Below are positions 1-13,019 of a stretch of 64,000 nucleotides of DNA, piece by piece. This stretch comes from Verticillium longisporum (Eukaryota; Ascomycota; Sordariomycetes; Glomerellales; Plectosphaerellaceae). Made by a program: the position numbers and the translations under genes. Location: assembly GCA_019188255.1 (NCBI GenBank), contig JAETXT010000003.1, forward strand, positions 4,216,001 to 4,280,000. Direction: 5' to 3'. The notes beneath the pieces were generated by a model that was not told where the DNA came from, did no database searches, and worked only from the letters and a program-made list of their open reading frames with translations. The stretch's first letter is position 1, and the number at the start of each line of letters is the position of its first letter.

Positions 1-3000
1 AACGTACTGAGCCAAGACATGCTAATGCAGCACTAGTTCAGCCTCACCAGGCGTCCAACGTGACATGAGCGAAAGGGACCCACCGAGGAGACCGATCTCA
101 TCGAGCCTGCCCAACCCAGATGGGGTAGGTGGTACAAGTGAGTGGGGTGATACAGACAAGCGGGAACGAGATAGATCGATCTAACTGGGGCCAGCCTTGA
201 GTGGGAAGCGGGCTGACCGCAACGGCGGCGGCTTTGCCTGGTTGCAGTGAGACATAGATCAAGGATTCACGCAGGGCGCCTTCTTTTCCCTGGCCGGCAG
301 TACCTGCCCACCTATACTGAGAAGCGGGAGAGACTTGGAAGCAGGGTGGAAAATGCAAACACTGGGCTACATGTCTGTCCTAGCCTCGTCGGCAAAGCAG
401 AGGTGGATCTTCTCGAGGGGGGCGGCATTGGATTGGCACGAGGACTGACTTGGGGGGTGGTGGTAAGGAGACAATCGATTTTGGAACGAAACGGGCTGGA
501 TCGACGGCGCCACTAAAGTACGCGCAGTGAGGTCGCCAACGCCAACGCACCTGCAAGACGGGCTACATCAGATGGCGGGAGGCCATCGATGGTGCACGGT
601 TCTCCCCACTTTATAAGAGTGAACATGTCTGGCTAGGCCTAGGCCATCTGGATGATCACAGGGATGCTGGCAGAGGGGCATGGCTCATCTTGGAAGCCCA
701 CTCATGCCTGAGCAGGCCGACTAGGGACAGACAAGCATCAGACTTGACGAAGGGTAGGACCGAAGCAGCAGAGATCGCCAGCGACCATGGGCTTGCACTT
801 GCAAGCCCTATTCGTGCGACATGCAGCCATATGTTTGGCCTCTCTTCTCAGGGTAAGGGTCCTCTCGTCCCGTCTGGAGCAATTGTCGGTAAGTTATCTT
901 CCCTCCTCGAAGGAAGCTGCTGTGCAGGAAAAGAGTCTACATGGTACGCACAGATGGACAGCATATGGATGAGTGGGGAAGCTATGGGACCATGGCAGGT
1001 CGAGCATGCTTGTGTGGCCCCTCTCCATTGCACTAGCGCAGCAACAGATCCGACATGACCACATCTCCAACCATCACGAGGTCCAGCGAGCGTGGCAAGC
1101 GTGGGCAAGGTAAAAGGCAGAGAGGACATGCAGCCACATCGCCAGGCCTTGCCCGCGCCCCTGCAGCCTGCCTTTCCACCCGAGTGCCTGTACAAGTACC
1201 CCGTCCAGCCCTGCCCTGCCGACTCACGCACTAAGATCAGTCTGGCGTAGTGCGTAAGGATCAGCAGTCGATGAAACCAGCGAATGGAGTTGAACATCAT
1301 CGTCTCCCTTTTGTGTAACATGTCAGGGTTTAAGCAGTAAACTTGGTTCGCTCGGGCGCCTGGCAAGGGTCTGGGAGGATCTGGCAGCAACGCCACGAGG
1401 GTCGCCAAGGCGCCGTGGATAGCCCTCTTCCACTTCCGACCAAGGCGATTGGGGTCGCCCCTGCCCATGCAAGACAGCATGCGCCTTTCTCCAAAAGAGT
1501 AGGGTACGAGGCCGACATAACGCTATCCCCGCTACTGGACGATGCAAACTGACGTATCATGGCGCATCCCCCGCCTGTGACCCTGCTCGAAGTACCTAGG
1601 TACCTACCTACTGTCGATACGCCCCGTGCTTGGTCGCCGAAACCAAGAGTTGGACCTGATGGCCCTTTTTCTATCACGTCCCATTTCTTTTTGTCCTCTA
1701 AAGATGGGCGGCGACAATTGGCATTCGGATACTGCGGCGCCCGAAACCACTGACTTTCTTCAGCGGGGCCTATCGCTCAAGATACTGTCCGGTTCAATTG
1801 CTCCTCTATTTCCACCGTCATGCCGAAATTGAACTCCAATTCGCGAGCCACGACAAATAATCTCCCCCCTGATCCTTTGGCGCGTCTCAGTCAGGACAAA
1901 CTCCACCGAATCGCACGCCAGCCACCTCTTGCAAGTAGCAGGCAATGGAGGCTTATGCAACGCAAGAAGCGTCCGGATGCGAGGATCCCCCAGCGATCTG
2001 TCGTTCAGAACGTTGCCGTGTTCCATGGTTGGATGCGCAAGTTTCCTGCAGTTCGATTTACCAATGCTGAGAATCCCTCTCCGAGCCACTGCCGCACAGT
2101 AGCAAACATTCATGACCAATACTCTGCTTTGAGGAGGTCTGCTTATCTGGACATCGAATCAATCTTCATGACGAGTTCATGAAGCTGCGTTACTCATGCT
2201 TACTGGAGCGAAGAACTGCATGGAGAGACTGTTTGCTCCCCGTTGGGATGACTTGGTGCACCTTTCTCTTGCGCATACTTCTGATCCGGCTATCACCCCC
2301 CCCCGAGTAATCCATGCAAGATTCCAGTTCAACAAAGGTTGCTTTCCACCGCCCCTGGAATTTCACAGTGTTGGCCTCGGGGAAGCGGACACTAGTCCTA
2401 TGCCTATGCTTAATCGACTTCGGGGGATACGCTCTGCTTGCAGGCAGCGTCTGACCGTCACGGGCGCGGAAGCTCCAAGACTCACACACTGGAGTGATAG
2501 GGTGGGTGCTAAGACAAGGCGCGCGCAACCCTCTGCATAATGCTTTGGACTGTGGCTTGTTGAGGAGCACTCACCTGTAGCAACTCGAGACACTACTTCA
2601 TCGCCGTCAAGTCCGACTCCCCGAACTGCGCCGCATGCAAAAAACCCAGCGCGCGATATGATCCTTATGATTGGCCTAGACGACATCACGATCCGCAGCT
2701 TGTGTAACGACGAAACTTTGGAATTCAACTTTGTCGGGTTCACACATAGCTCTGTCGGAGTAGCCGTTCGACTGCCATCGAATCCGGTTGTTACTCGGCT
2801 CTCAGATTCCCCATTCTTCTTTGTCCGCTTTGGGAGTTGGATTGGAACCATGACGAGTGCCGGGATGTCGGTATTGTGGAGGTTCGATTGGCACAGGGGC
2901 TGTTTGGAAGAGCCTCGACCGCCGCGGTTATGATGCCAAGCCATCTTCTTCGCTAGGATCGCCCGCCGTCTGCCAAGCCAAAGGCACATCTGCCTCCTCG

Positions 3001-4824
3001 CCTGTCGAATCTGAGGTGAGCTGCGGCAACCGAGAGACTAGAGTGTATGCTATGGGCAAAAATCATGAGGAGCTTGGCAGCAGCTGAACAAAGTGATAGC
3101 GTTGTTAGCTGCAAGGAATTGGAGCAAGACAATCCAGGGCAATGAGGAACGGGCAAAGAGAAAACAAGTCCATCAGCATGCCCCACCTCCAATGTCCAGA
3201 TGCCACTTGAGTGCTAGCGTCAACTCGATTACTTATCGAAGAGATAGTGGTGAACCATTCATTTCGTACTCACGGTGCTGAGTATCGCTCGCCCTTTCAC
3301 ATTTAGGGCAAAGCCAAATGGTCCTGCGAATGTTGCTGTTTCTCAAGGCACGTATCTGTGTTGCGACGAAGCGGTAGCATTCTAGCTGCAGACCCTGATC
3401 CTACAGCCTACATGAGACAAAAACATCATGATTCGTTCTACGTTCTGCAGAAACAGCGAAGCAGGCCGGAAATATGCGTTGCAGAAAATTGGCAAGATCC
3501 TGTGATGGCTGCATCACACAGCACGTTCAGTCTGTCAGGTGCTCTTGTGCGCCCTGGTATGACCCTCGTTGGGCGAACGGGTTACGGGCCCAAGCCGGCC
3601 AGCTTCGGGACCGGGCACCAGAGTCAAAGCCCGGCCCCCTTGCTATCCTCTGACAACCAGCCCAAGAGCTCTTAGCGGCTGGTCTTAGCATCCAATCATA
3701 TTCAATGTCCGGCACATGGAGGCCGAACGCCGTTGCAAGATCTTGGACGGAAAGGTCGCAGCTGTGTGACAGGGACTTCTGGTCCAACGAGTTGGCGAGG
3801 TCTTGTCGTCAAGGCGCATGCCACCGCAAGGCGCCTCAGGTTTGCACCGTCGGAATTCGTGTTTTCTTTTCCCCCTTCTCTGGTTCTCCTTTCTTCAACA
3901 TGTGATATCCTAGTGCAGGTCACGGGGCAATCATCTACACGTTGGGCCTGTGGATGCACCGTCACATCTCCATCTCTCTTTGTTTCGCGCGTCATAATGA
4001 CCATGTAAAATTTACTCATCGCAAAATGACTGTCTCCTACGATCATAGTCTCTCGCAAGAAAGACTACCGATGCTGCATCTCCTGTTGCAAGCACACCAG
4101 GGCCCGGGAATGGCCCCATAGGCACATCGTAAACCATGGGGTCTCCGACAGCTGGCCGTCTGTCTCATTGCAAGCTGCCAAGCTGCACCTTGTACATCCT
4201 TGGGAGACCAACAACCCTGACGACACTCCAACAGTGGGAACTCCTTAGCTCACACGTCGCTTCGCAACGCTGAGATCTGACGCTTGTGCGAACGACGCAT
4301 GTCACATCAGCGCCGTCAAAGACTGATCGAGGCTACGAGCCGGGAGTTCCGTCCAAGCGGCCGTGATGGAACATTCTTTCCATGCTTCGCTCGGCTAACA
4401 AGCAGAGGCTAGAAGAAAGCGTGCGGCTGGACGGTTGCAGCTAGGGGACGCCGGCTCAAGCTGAGCGGCGAAACGAGTAAGCGGCCAAGTGCCACGGAGG
4501 GGGTGAGAAGACGTCGATGGAGGTGGACCTGGAAAGACGCAAGACTATGCCTTGTCCCAGACCGCAAGCGAACCAGCAAAAGCTTGGCTTGTATTTCGAA
4601 TAAGACACTAACTCTGACGATCCTTGCGAAAGGCAAGAGGCCGGAGACAGGCAACGGAAGTCCCGCGCCCTCTCCCGGCTTCGATGCCTCGCCACTTCTC
4701 ATCCCTGCCCCCCCCGCCCCCTTCTGCGGAGGAAACGCTCCATCGCGAGACATGACTAGCTTCCCAAGATGGTCGCGCCGTCTCTTGGGGGAAACAGCCC
4801 TTAGCTGCGGGCGCTGATGCAGCT
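1..4824. other. Intergenic region downstream of SLA2, no supported gene
   Basis: No open frame here looks like a recognisable protein, and overlapping frames on both strands have similar low-quality composition. I looked specifically for MAT alpha-box, MAT HMG-box and APN2-like motifs, because SLA2 usually borders the mating-type locus, and saw none. The region does contain a palindrome-rich motif (AGTACCTAGG then TACCTACCTA at 1591-1610) that recurs in other intergenic stretches of the window. Short or strongly diverged exons could have been missed. Confidence 0.55.
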
Positions 4825-7800
4825 CTAGTCCTCCTGGTACGAGATCTTGCGCATCTCTCCCAACCTGTGTCGTGCTGCTGCAAGAGCATTTTCGAGTTGC
4901 TTGATCTCGACCTGTACAGTGCACGGAAAAACGTCAGCATCTTTTGCTTCTTTCGCTTTCACCTTGGCAATTGCCCTCTTTTCCGTCTTTTCGCGTGGGG
5001 GCAGATGACCATGCCGCACCGGGTGCTCCGATGGTGGCGAGCGTCATCTGTCTCTGTGTCCGCGGGGGTCTGTGTTGGTTTACGTACCTGCTGTTCCATC
5101 TCGCGCACCTTGAACTCGTGGGCGCCGAGCTTGGAGTAGTCGACCTGCTCCTCGTCCTGCTGGCGGTCCTTGATCATGCTCTGCACCTGGCGCACGAGCG
5201 CTCTGCAGGCCGCACCGACGGCCTTGCTCGCCGACTCGAGGTTCTCCTGGCTCTTGCTCATGAAGCCGGCCTTGACACGGCTGGCGGCGACGAGCTGGGC
5301 CGTCGAGGCAGCCACGTCGTTGGACGCGACGATGAGGTGCTCCGGGCTGTTACGGTTCGAGAGCACGCCGTCCGCCGTCTCGATGAGCGTGTTGGTCGAC
5401 GACGCGACGGCTTTGGCCGCCGAGATGAGACCCTCGGTCCACCTGTTGTTCTTCTTGTAAAAGGCCTGTCGCGAGGACGAGCCCCGGCCCGCCTGCACAA
5501 TCTCTTGCTGTGTCACCGTTGCCGCCTTGATGAGCTGCGCGATGGCGTTGGTCACAGCCATGGCCGCATCGAGGATCGAGTCGTGGACCTTGAGTTCGTA
5601 TGTCGAGTACCCGTCCCGCGGCTTGTTCTTGAGCTTGGCTAACCTCTGCACGGCCGCCGCGATGGCGTCGGCTGCCTTGCTCAGCTCCTGATCCATGATG
5701 TCGCCGAGGTCGCCCTTGCCCGCCAGTTTGCCTGCGCCGGGCGCAAATGTCTCGACAAACTTGTTCAGCTTTTGGAGGTTCATCTGCACATCATTGTTGC
5801 TGTTGATGACAACGTCCGTCTTCTGGATCGGGTCCATGCCTTCGAGACGGAAGCTCTGGAGACCGCGGAAGAACTTGACGGCTGCTTGCGCCGACTGTCG
5901 GGTGCCGTTGAGGAGCGTGTCGCTGCTCTTCTCGTCCGTCGCGAGGCGCGTGAGGCCCTTGGAGTTGCTGCACACATCGGCAATGGCACCAGCGAAGATG
6001 TTGATTGCCTTGATAAGCTCGGCGTGCGTACTGTTTGGTCCATCGGCAATAAAGTTGTTGAAGGCAGTCGCGAATTCCATGGCGTTCGAGGACGCCTTCT
6101 CGATCTGCGATAGCACGTAAGAAGGCGAGGCGTTCTGGTTGCCCGCCTGCATTGTAGAATCCAGCTCATAGAGCGCATCATCCACGCGCTGGACACCAGA
6201 CTGCAGCACCGAGTCGATGATGTCGTTAATCTTGTCAAGATTGGCCATGATAAGCGCATCAATCTGGCCGTCCAGAGCGTGGTCCGTCTCGCCCTGATTC
6301 TGTCGCAGCTCGTTGAGCTCGATGAGGGTCTGGTCCATGCCCGCCTTGTAGACCTCGAGCTCCTCCTCCTTGTCGCGGAGAAGCTGCTCAATGTCAGTGT
6401 TGCCGTTGGCGACCTTGGAGTGCGCGTCTTCCAGAGCGCGGGACTTGATGCGCAGCGCCTCCTCGAGATCGGCCATCTCGCGGTTGTACTTGGACAGCAT
6501 CGTGGACAGCTCATTGCCCTTGCTCCTCTCCAGGTTATCCGCTTTGTCGAGGGCCATGCGGAGCTCGCGCTTGAGCTTCTCAACCTCGTCCTTGCTGCTG
6601 CCCGACGCGCGGTCCTTGTCGTGAAGGGCACGATCTCGTTCCCTGATCATGTCGGCAAGCTCTAGGTTCTTCGTCTTAATCTCGCGCTCGAGCTTCTCGC
6701 GTCTCTCTATCGCCTCGGAAGCCGAGGCTGCCTTGAGCTGCACCGTCTTGAACTTGTTGAGGAGGTCGAGGTGCTCGGTGCGAAGCTGGGAGTACAGCTT
6801 GGCGAGTGCCTCGTACTTTGTCCGCCAGGTGTTGACCTGCTCCTGCAGGGTTGCAATCTGGTCATCGCGACTCGACATTTGTTGGCCGTAGTTGCCCTGG
6901 ATCTGGGCCAGCTCGTTCTCCAAAGCCTTCACCCGCTGATCGTATTGCTGCAGCATCAGCTGGTCCTGCTCGTACTGCGACCGTGCCCGGAAGTTCTCCT
7001 GCTCGAGCTCGGCCAGCCTTCCCTGGGTCTGGTACTGCATCTGCTGCTGCATCAGCGCCTCTTGCTCGCGCTTCTGCTGCTCCATGAGCTGTCGCTGCTG
7101 TTCCTCAAAGTCCCTCTGGGCCTGCAGCGCAGCTTGCTGCTGAGCCATTTGCTGTGCGTTCTGCCTCTCCTCGAGCACTCGCTGTTGCTCCTCGTACTCC
7201 CGGTTCTGGCGGTCGAGTTCGCTCTGCCAGAACTCGTTCATGTCGTCTGGCTCTTGCGACTTTGGCTCGGGTACGGGCGTGGGGTTCCGTTCAATCTCCT
7301 GCTTGGGCCGTGCCGGCAGTGCAGGAGCCTCGTCATCCTCGGCGCGTAGGTTCGGGGCGTCTTGCGGGAGTTTCGGAATCGTGATCAAGCTTGTGAGGTA
7401 GCGAAGGTTGGAGCATTCGTAGTAAAACTTGGTGAGACGGTAGTGCTGCGCCTCGTATCTGCTGCGCAGGGGTTCGAGAGCTTCGTCATCGCCAGCCGTA
7501 GAGTGCATGGCGCGCAGCATGCTGGTGATGAACTTGTAGATTCCGTAGCTCTCCTGCACCAAGGGCACCAGGGCAGAGATGCGGCATTCGTTGTTTCCTG
7601 CATGTCGGAAGTGGGAGAAGATGAGCTTCTGGAACTGCTCAATCTTGTCCTGGAGGGTCATGAGGTCGGTGATGGTCTCGTAGCCCTCGTTCGGATCGTT
7701 GATCGCCCTCAAGCTGAGATATTCCTCGTACTCGAACGTTCCGTTGAACTCGGGATGCTGCTGATGGAAAGATAGCTTCGCCAAAAGGTAGTAGACGTAC

Positions 7801-8282
7801 TCCCTAATGAGCGGGGCGTAGCCCCTGACGCCTTCTCCGGCCAAGCCGCGACCCAACCCATCGACCCAGCTCTTTTGCGACATGGCCTCCCGAAGTGTTG
7901 AGGGGTGGCCCTCTTGCAGGACCTTGTGGACGGTAATCAGCGCCTTGAAGGTTTGGACCTCGTCGGCGAGGAGGGGCTGGCTGTTAGGTGAATCTGGTCA
8001 GCACTGCACAATGCCATGTCTCATGCTAGGAGAGGAGGGGAAGCGAGACGTACACCTTCATGCCCGACCAAAACGCCTGGGAAGACCGATGGTCCCATGT
8101 GTATACAATGCAGGCACGGACATGCTTGCGCTTTGGAGCTGTCTCGTCGGCACTGGTAGCTTTCTTGATACTAACAGCAAGCTCCTGGTCGGTCCTGGTT
8201 CAGAGGATCAGCGGTCGTATGACGGGAGGCGGAACGAGCGGGTAGCATACTTCGTGTGCGAAGTCTGTAGCGACGAAGACAT
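4825..8282 (-). CDS. SLA2: Sla2/End4, ANTH-THATCH endocytic adaptor (HIP1 family)
   Basis: Links clathrin-coated endocytic sites at the plasma membrane to actin. Modelled exons on the minus strand are 8282-8251, 8194-8054, 7980-5088 and 4911-4825, giving 1,050 residues, the usual family length. An N-terminal ANTH domain (about residues 11-280) contains KHVRACIVYTWDHRSSQAFW. A Gln-rich coiled coil follows at about 315-630. The talin-like I/LWEQ (THATCH) actin-binding module lies at about 780-990, and the short last exon carries the conserved ending GEMRKISYQED. The first exon is tiny (ATGTCTTCGTCG...), and its splice restores K-T-D-Q-E-L-A ahead of the ANTH core. The neighbours RPL21, RPS9, SLU7, REV3 and TEX2 are the known companions of SLA2 beside the mating-type locus in Pezizomycotina. 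Family identity is certain; the first exon is inferred. Confidence 0.96.
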
Positions 8283-9528
8283 CTTGGGCAATGGCTTCGA
8301 GTGGCGCTAGCCAAAAATACTTATTGTCGAGAGGGGAAATGGCTGGAGACGGTATGGCAGCGCCTCGGTTACAAGATTATATGAGGCTCCGATTGCTGAG
8401 GGGCAGCCGTCGCCTTCCTCAGTTGATAATTCGTAACGGCAGCGTTGAAAAGGAAGCAAGCCGAATGATTCAGTGTTGCAAATTGAAAAGAAAAGCGCTG
8501 GGTGGCAGTCGTCAGCAGTGACGAATGTCAATGTGGGAGCTCCAGGAGATTCGTGGTGGGCGTGGTGGCTGGGTGACGATGATGCGCAAGCTGTACGCTG
8601 CGCCAAGACGTTCATGCGCCCAACGCCAGGCTACCGCCAATTGGAAGGTACCTAAGGTGGGTGGTGTTGGCTTCCCTCCCCATATTTATGGCTTACCTAA
8701 CGCCCAGCCAGGGAATGAAATGCAATTTGACAATTTCTTCACGTGAGAGGGAATTGTGCATCAAATCGTCTCTTGAAATGTAAATTTCACAACCATATCG
8801 GCGATGCGGTGACTGCCGCAAGGGCACAGAAGGCTGTCGTCCTGGAGCAAGTTACTGGCTTTGGTTGTGGTGAAGAGAGCAAGAGCCAAATCGAACCCGC
8901 TCATCGCCGCCCCCCCCCAGATGCTTCATATGAGTGGATGGTGGGGCAGTGCGACGATATCATACGTAACAGAGAATGCGGCGCCGGTGTCCCTCAGCAG
9001 AAGGAAATAGTCGCGGCTCTGGCAAGCGGCGGATATCCTAGCGTCTAGGCTGGAGCAACCGGACTATGGCAATCTTGCAGTGAATGGCACTTCATTATCG
9101 ACAGAATCGAGTCTCTCACAAGGGACATATCATTGAGCTTGTCATGTAGATCCACGAGCCCATCCGCCACGGCCATCTCAGTGAGAATAATGTTACAACA
9201 TGGAGGCGGCTGCGGCGAATGGGTGCCGAACAGAGCAAAGAGACACGGTGGACTGTAGGTTTGAATACCGAGATGCCATGGTTTTCATTCCCTATGGACC
9301 TTGCCGAAACCTCGATGCCTTTCCATGCTGGAATTTGTCCGATTCACGTGTAACACCCCATGCACAAGAAAAGCAAGTGATATCTTCCATTCATGCCGAA
9401 GACCACTGTCCATGCCGCCGCCCGTGACTCGGATGAGGGGCGGACCCTTTTCTATGGCCATCAAGCCCCTCGGCGACATGGCGCATACGCCTTCCCAACC
9501 ATTTTCAGCACCTCCCACAAACAACACC
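8283..9528. other. Intergenic region between SLA2 start and RPL21 end
   Basis: This stretch carries the SLA2 promoter and the RPL21 3' region. No coding frame here is convincing. It holds one perfect TCACGTGA palindrome (8739-8746) and one GGTACCTAAGG motif near 8648. No repeat or RNA gene was seen. Confidence 0.5.
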
Positions 9529-10234
9529 TTAAATCGTGGTCTCGTAGGCGAGGGGAGTGACGGTCTCGGGCACGTTCTCCTTGAGGGAGATGGTGTGGGC
9601 GTCGCGGGGAGCGACAGGAAGACGCTTGAGGAGGACGGTCTTGCCCTCAGCCTGGGCCTCCTTGCGGAGACGGGCGTTCTCCTTGACGCGGCGCAGGAAG
9701 TCGTCTCGGGACCGGGAGGGGCTGATGTGCTCGACGCGGATGTTGATGCGCTTCTCGATGTAGCGGTGCTTGACCTTCTTGTAGATGATGATGCCGACGG
9801 CCGACTTGCTGACGTTGTAGACAACGCCGGTCTTGCCGTGGTAGACCTTGTGGGGCATACTGTTCCTGATGTTAGCAGCCTTCTCGAACATCCGACACCG
9901 CGACAGCTTCTGCATCGCCAGGTGCGTAGGTGGTTTGTGGAAGTCGTCTTACCCCTTCTGGACAGCACCGTTGGCCTTGATATCAACGATGTCACCGACG
10001 CTGCAAAATCCGTGTTAGAAACCTCCGTTTTCTCGTGTGCCGAGTCGAATCGTCGGGGTTCAATCGTACCGGTATTGCCTGAGGTAGGTGGACAGCTTGA
10101 TCATGCCCTTCTGGCGGAAGTTCCTGGAGAACGCATACTGCGCGCTTCCGTCAGCGTTTCGTTCAATCGAGAGTTGGTATTCTGAGATTGTCACATACAC
10201 GCGTACCCGCGCGAAGACCCGCAGCGTGACCCAT
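9529..10234 (-). CDS. RPL21: 60S ribosomal protein L21 (eL21)
   Basis: Structural protein of the large cytosolic ribosomal subunit. Four exons on the minus strand (10234-10199, 10137-10070, 10000-9953, 9859-9529) give 160 residues, the same length as yeast L21. The start MGHAAGLRAGTR joins to YAFSRNFRQKGMIKLSTYLR, then VGDIVDIKANGAVQKG and MPHKVYHGKTGVVYNVS, which is the normal eL21 order. The many short introns near the 5' end are typical of fungal ribosomal protein genes. It is divergent from RPS9 and shares a 342-bp promoter with it. Every junction keeps the frame and restores conserved residues, so I am confident of the model. Confidence 0.97.
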
Positions 10235-10576
10235 CTTGTCGGTATATTGTCGTCGGAGGGGTGGTCGTCGGTTTGGTGTTGAGGATCTTGGATCTTGAGA
10301 AGCGACGACTTGTTCAAGGCGAAAAAAATGTCGGGTGTGTGCGCCGTGCTTCGCGGGTGGACAGGGCGGTGCTGATTGGGTGTTCCGCTTGCCGGAGCGG
10401 GGTGACTGCTCTTACCCTATGCTTAGGGCAATTCTTCCTCACGTGATACCATGAGTGGCCCGAGCTTTCAATGCTGGGCTCCACACCGCACAACCAGTCT
10501 TTTTTCCAGTTCGTGAACTTTGTAGTCTGGCCGCAAATCCTCGTCAACCACGTTTGCGAAGCACCAAGTCGGCAAG
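10235..10576. promoter_or_regulatory. Shared divergent promoter of RPL21 and RPS9
   Basis: This 342-bp gap separates two ribosomal protein genes read in opposite directions. It contains ACCCTA and TTAGGG facing each other (10414-10429, ACCCTATGCTTAGGGC), resembling the Tbf1 / Homol-E type box of fungal ribosomal protein promoters. Ten bases further on is a perfect TCACGTGA (10439-10446), the Cbf1-type E-box. Tbf1 with Cbf1 is the known ribosomal protein regulatory pair in Candida albicans. Use of the same pair here is an inference from the motifs. Confidence 0.6.
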
Positions 10577-11369
10577 ATGGCTCCGTAAGTCGACGACGAT
10601 ACCTTGGGCTCAGAAATGACGCCTTGCTAACATACTTTCAACAGTCTTTCCTACTCCAAGACCTCGCGTGTCCCGCGTCGCCCCTTCGAGGCCGCCCGTC
10701 TGTCAGTATCTCCCGGCCACTGAACATGAGCTTGTTTCTGTTCATGTCGTGTGAGCGCCAAACTGACTTCGATATCCCAGTGACTCCGAGCTCAAGCTCG
10801 TTGGCGAGTACGGTCTCCGCAACAAACGTGAGGTCTGGCGTGTCCAGCTCACGCTCTCCAAGATTCGTCGTGCTGCTCGGTATGTCATTCTTCAACTTGA
10901 GAAAATCCGAGGACAAACTCTTGTCGGGGAAAGTCCAATGTCTAACACCTCTTGCAGTCAGCTCCTTACTCTTGACGAGAAGGACCCCAAGCGTCTCTTC
11001 GAGGGCAATGCGCTCATTCGCCGTCTCGTCCGTGTCGGTGTCCTCGACGAGTCCCGCATGAAGCTCGATTACGTCCTTGCCCTTAAGGTCGAGGATTTCC
11101 TTGAGCGCCGCCTCCAGACTTGCGTCTACAAGCTCGGTCTCGCCAAGTCCATCCACCACGCCCGTGTGCTGATCCGCCAGCGCCACATCCGCGTCGGCAA
11201 GCAGATCGTGAACGTCCCCTCGTTCATTGTCCGTCTCGACTCGCAGAAGCACATCGACTTCGCTCTTACCTCGGCCTTCGGCGGCGGTCGCCCTGGTCGC
11301 ATTCGTCGCAAGAAGGCCAAGTCGGCTGAGAAGAACGACGATGGTGAGGAGGATGAGGACGAGGAGTAA
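10577..11369 (+). CDS. RPS9: 40S ribosomal protein S9 (uS4)
   Basis: Small-subunit ribosomal protein of the uS4 family, involved in decoding accuracy and early 40S assembly. Exons are 10577-10584, 10645-10701, 10781-10879 and 10958-11369, giving 191 residues. The first exon encodes only MA plus part of P. The protein then reads [39 protein letters not shown] and [20 protein letters not shown]. The S4 RNA-binding domain (about 107-175) includes [20 protein letters not shown], and the C-terminus is acidic (GEEDEDEE). It is divergent from RPL21 and is part of the conserved SLA2-side block. Confidence 0.97.
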
Positions 11370-11612
11370 ATCTGTCGTCAATTCAATCTTCTACAGGCTT
11401 TGGGTGGTTCTTAAAAACGCGTCGGGCGGTGGAAATACCCACCATGGACATTGGGCGGTTCATACTTCAGGCGTTAGCCAACGGATCAATGGCATGACCT
11501 TCATGAAGCAAAACTTTGTCCACGATATCACCCATAAAGTCGTCCCATCATATGTACTAGTCGCGAAAAGCTGTGAAGATGTGAAGGGTATCATGATTGT
11601 ATGACTGTCATT

Positions 11613-13019
11613 TCATTGTACAAGTTCGTCTTTGCCCAAGAACTTCGCCATGGGATCGTTTGCGGCTGTGCGCTTTTTTCTGTATTCCTCCATTTCAGCC
11701 TCAGAAACCCCTCCCATCATCTCCTCTGCCGTTCTCTTTTTTGCTGCACCCTCGCTCTGGGGCTTCTTCTCGAGTGTTTTTTCGGCCGATTTCGTGGATG
11801 ACGCAGCTTCAAGCAAGGCCTGGCCGGTCCTCTGCTGCTCAGAGGCATCCAGAGCTGCCTTGCCCGCTTCTCCTGTGCAGTAGCTGTTCTTGACAAACGA
11901 ATGACAACATGCGTATCCCCATTGGAAGTCTGACCACCAACTACCCCAAACAGACGTGTGATTATGCATCAAGACGTCTTCAGGGTATTTTGACTTGGCA
12001 ATGGCCTTCGGTGCACCCTTGACAAGACCGCTTTCGTCGTATTCGACATATCGCTCTGATTCGGTGACCATGTTCTTGACTTCATCCGGCATCTTGTACT
12101 GCGAGTCGTCGCCGTACATTTCGAGAAGCTTCTTCTCCTTCTCGACACGTTTCTTTTCAGCCTCTTCGAGCTGCTTCTTCCGGTAGAATTGACCGGCGGT
12201 AGGATTCGCCTGAAGGTGCTGGCTCGTATCGCCTGTCTTCTCTTGCGCCTCCCACGCGTAGTTCTGGGCCTTTTCGAATTCGCCAGCATCGCCTGATGCG
12301 CGCATGAAGCCCTCTTCGGCAAACATGTCGGCCGCCTTGTCATTCGTGGCGCCGCCATCAATGAGCGCTCTCGTCTTCGGGTCGTACTTGGCGGAATCCA
12401 AATCGAGATTCAGGAGGTATTTGGCGGTGTCTTCACGCAACCTGAGCTGCCGTGTCGCGGTGCTCTGGTGCTTGCTCATATCGTTTTCCTCGGCATACTT
12501 GTCGCCGTCGTTCGCGCCCTCGTCCTCTTCATCATCTCTGGCCGGCAACGCCTTCTTGCGCAGTTCTTCCATCTGGTTGAAGTCTTCCACGACACTGCGG
12601 TATTCCTTGGAGTCATACCCGTTCCACCGGTCGCGCTTCGCATCCCAGCCAAGCTTAACGTCTTGAATCACTTCGTCCGCCTGGATGTCGCGCCCCGTCC
12701 ACTTTGCGCCCTTAGCCCTTGGGCGACTAAGGCAGTCTTTGGCCTTATGCGTCATGGCGCCACAGTTTTCGCAAGCACCCTTTCGGTATTTGGTGGCGGC
12801 CGGGCCAGCCTTCCTGCCGCGATCGTACCACTGTGATTGTTCATTCTTCTTCTGCAAACGCTGATGCTCGAGGTAGTCGTTTTGCTCGTCGCCTTCTTCG
12901 CCGGCATAGAAGGGCCTTTTACTGATGAAGGAGGGAATGTAGATGTTCTCTTCTTTCGAGGCGGCGCCGGCGCCAGAGCCCGTCTTGGAGTCCGGGCGTC
13001 GTGGTGGCGGGGGTGGCAT
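11613..13019 (-). CDS. SLU7: Pre-mRNA-splicing factor Slu7
   Basis: Second-step splicing factor that helps choose the 3' splice site. The single exon encodes 468 residues. A CCHC zinc knuckle is visible at residues 83-96 (C83, C86, H91, C96 in [14 protein letters not shown]), followed by [15 protein letters not shown], characteristic of the family. The distal half has the conserved patch [20 protein letters not shown] and a Lys/Glu-rich C-terminus. The first methionine ([12 protein letters not shown]) gives a normal N-terminus ahead of [15 protein letters not shown], a family signature. It is head-to-head with REV3 across 373 bp. Confidence 0.95.
   Translation of the reverse strand: MPPPPPRRPDSKTGSGAGAASKEENIYIPSFISKRPFYAGEEGDEQNDYLEHQRLQKKNEQSQWYDRGRKAGPAATKYRKGACENCGAMTHKAKDCLSRPRAKGAKWTGRDIQADEVIQDVKLGWDAKRDRWNGYDSKEYRSVVEDFNQMEELRKKALPARDDEEDEGANDGDKYAEENDMSKHQSTATRQLRLREDTAKYLLNLDLDSAKYDPKTRALIDGGATNDKAADMFAEEGFMRASGDAGEFEKAQNYAWEAQEKTGDTSQHLQANPTAGQFYRKKQLEEAEKKRVEKEKKLLEMYGDDSQYKMPDEVKNMVTESERYVEYDESGLVKGAPKAIAKSKYPEDVLMHNHTSVWGSWWSDFQWGYACCHSFVKNSYCTGEAGKAALDASEQQRTGQALLEAASSTKSAEKTLEKKPQSEGAAKKRTAEEMMGGVSEAEMEEYRKKRTAANDPMAKFLGKDELVQ

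Noticed and set aside
2363..2989. 208-codon minus frame in the region where MAT could lie
   Set aside because: No alpha-box or HMG-box residues, no splice partners, and an opposite-strand frame over the same bases is equally open. Treated as chance.
3527..4058. Overlapping minus frames left of SLA2 (86 and 118 codons)
   Set aside because: One has a briefly protein-like segment (LATAFGLHVPDIEYDW) but no family, no continuation and poor context.
5780..6631. 283-codon Arg/Ser-rich frame within SLA2
   Set aside because: Same strand, shifted frame of the SLA2 coiled coil; composition is that of an out-of-frame shadow.
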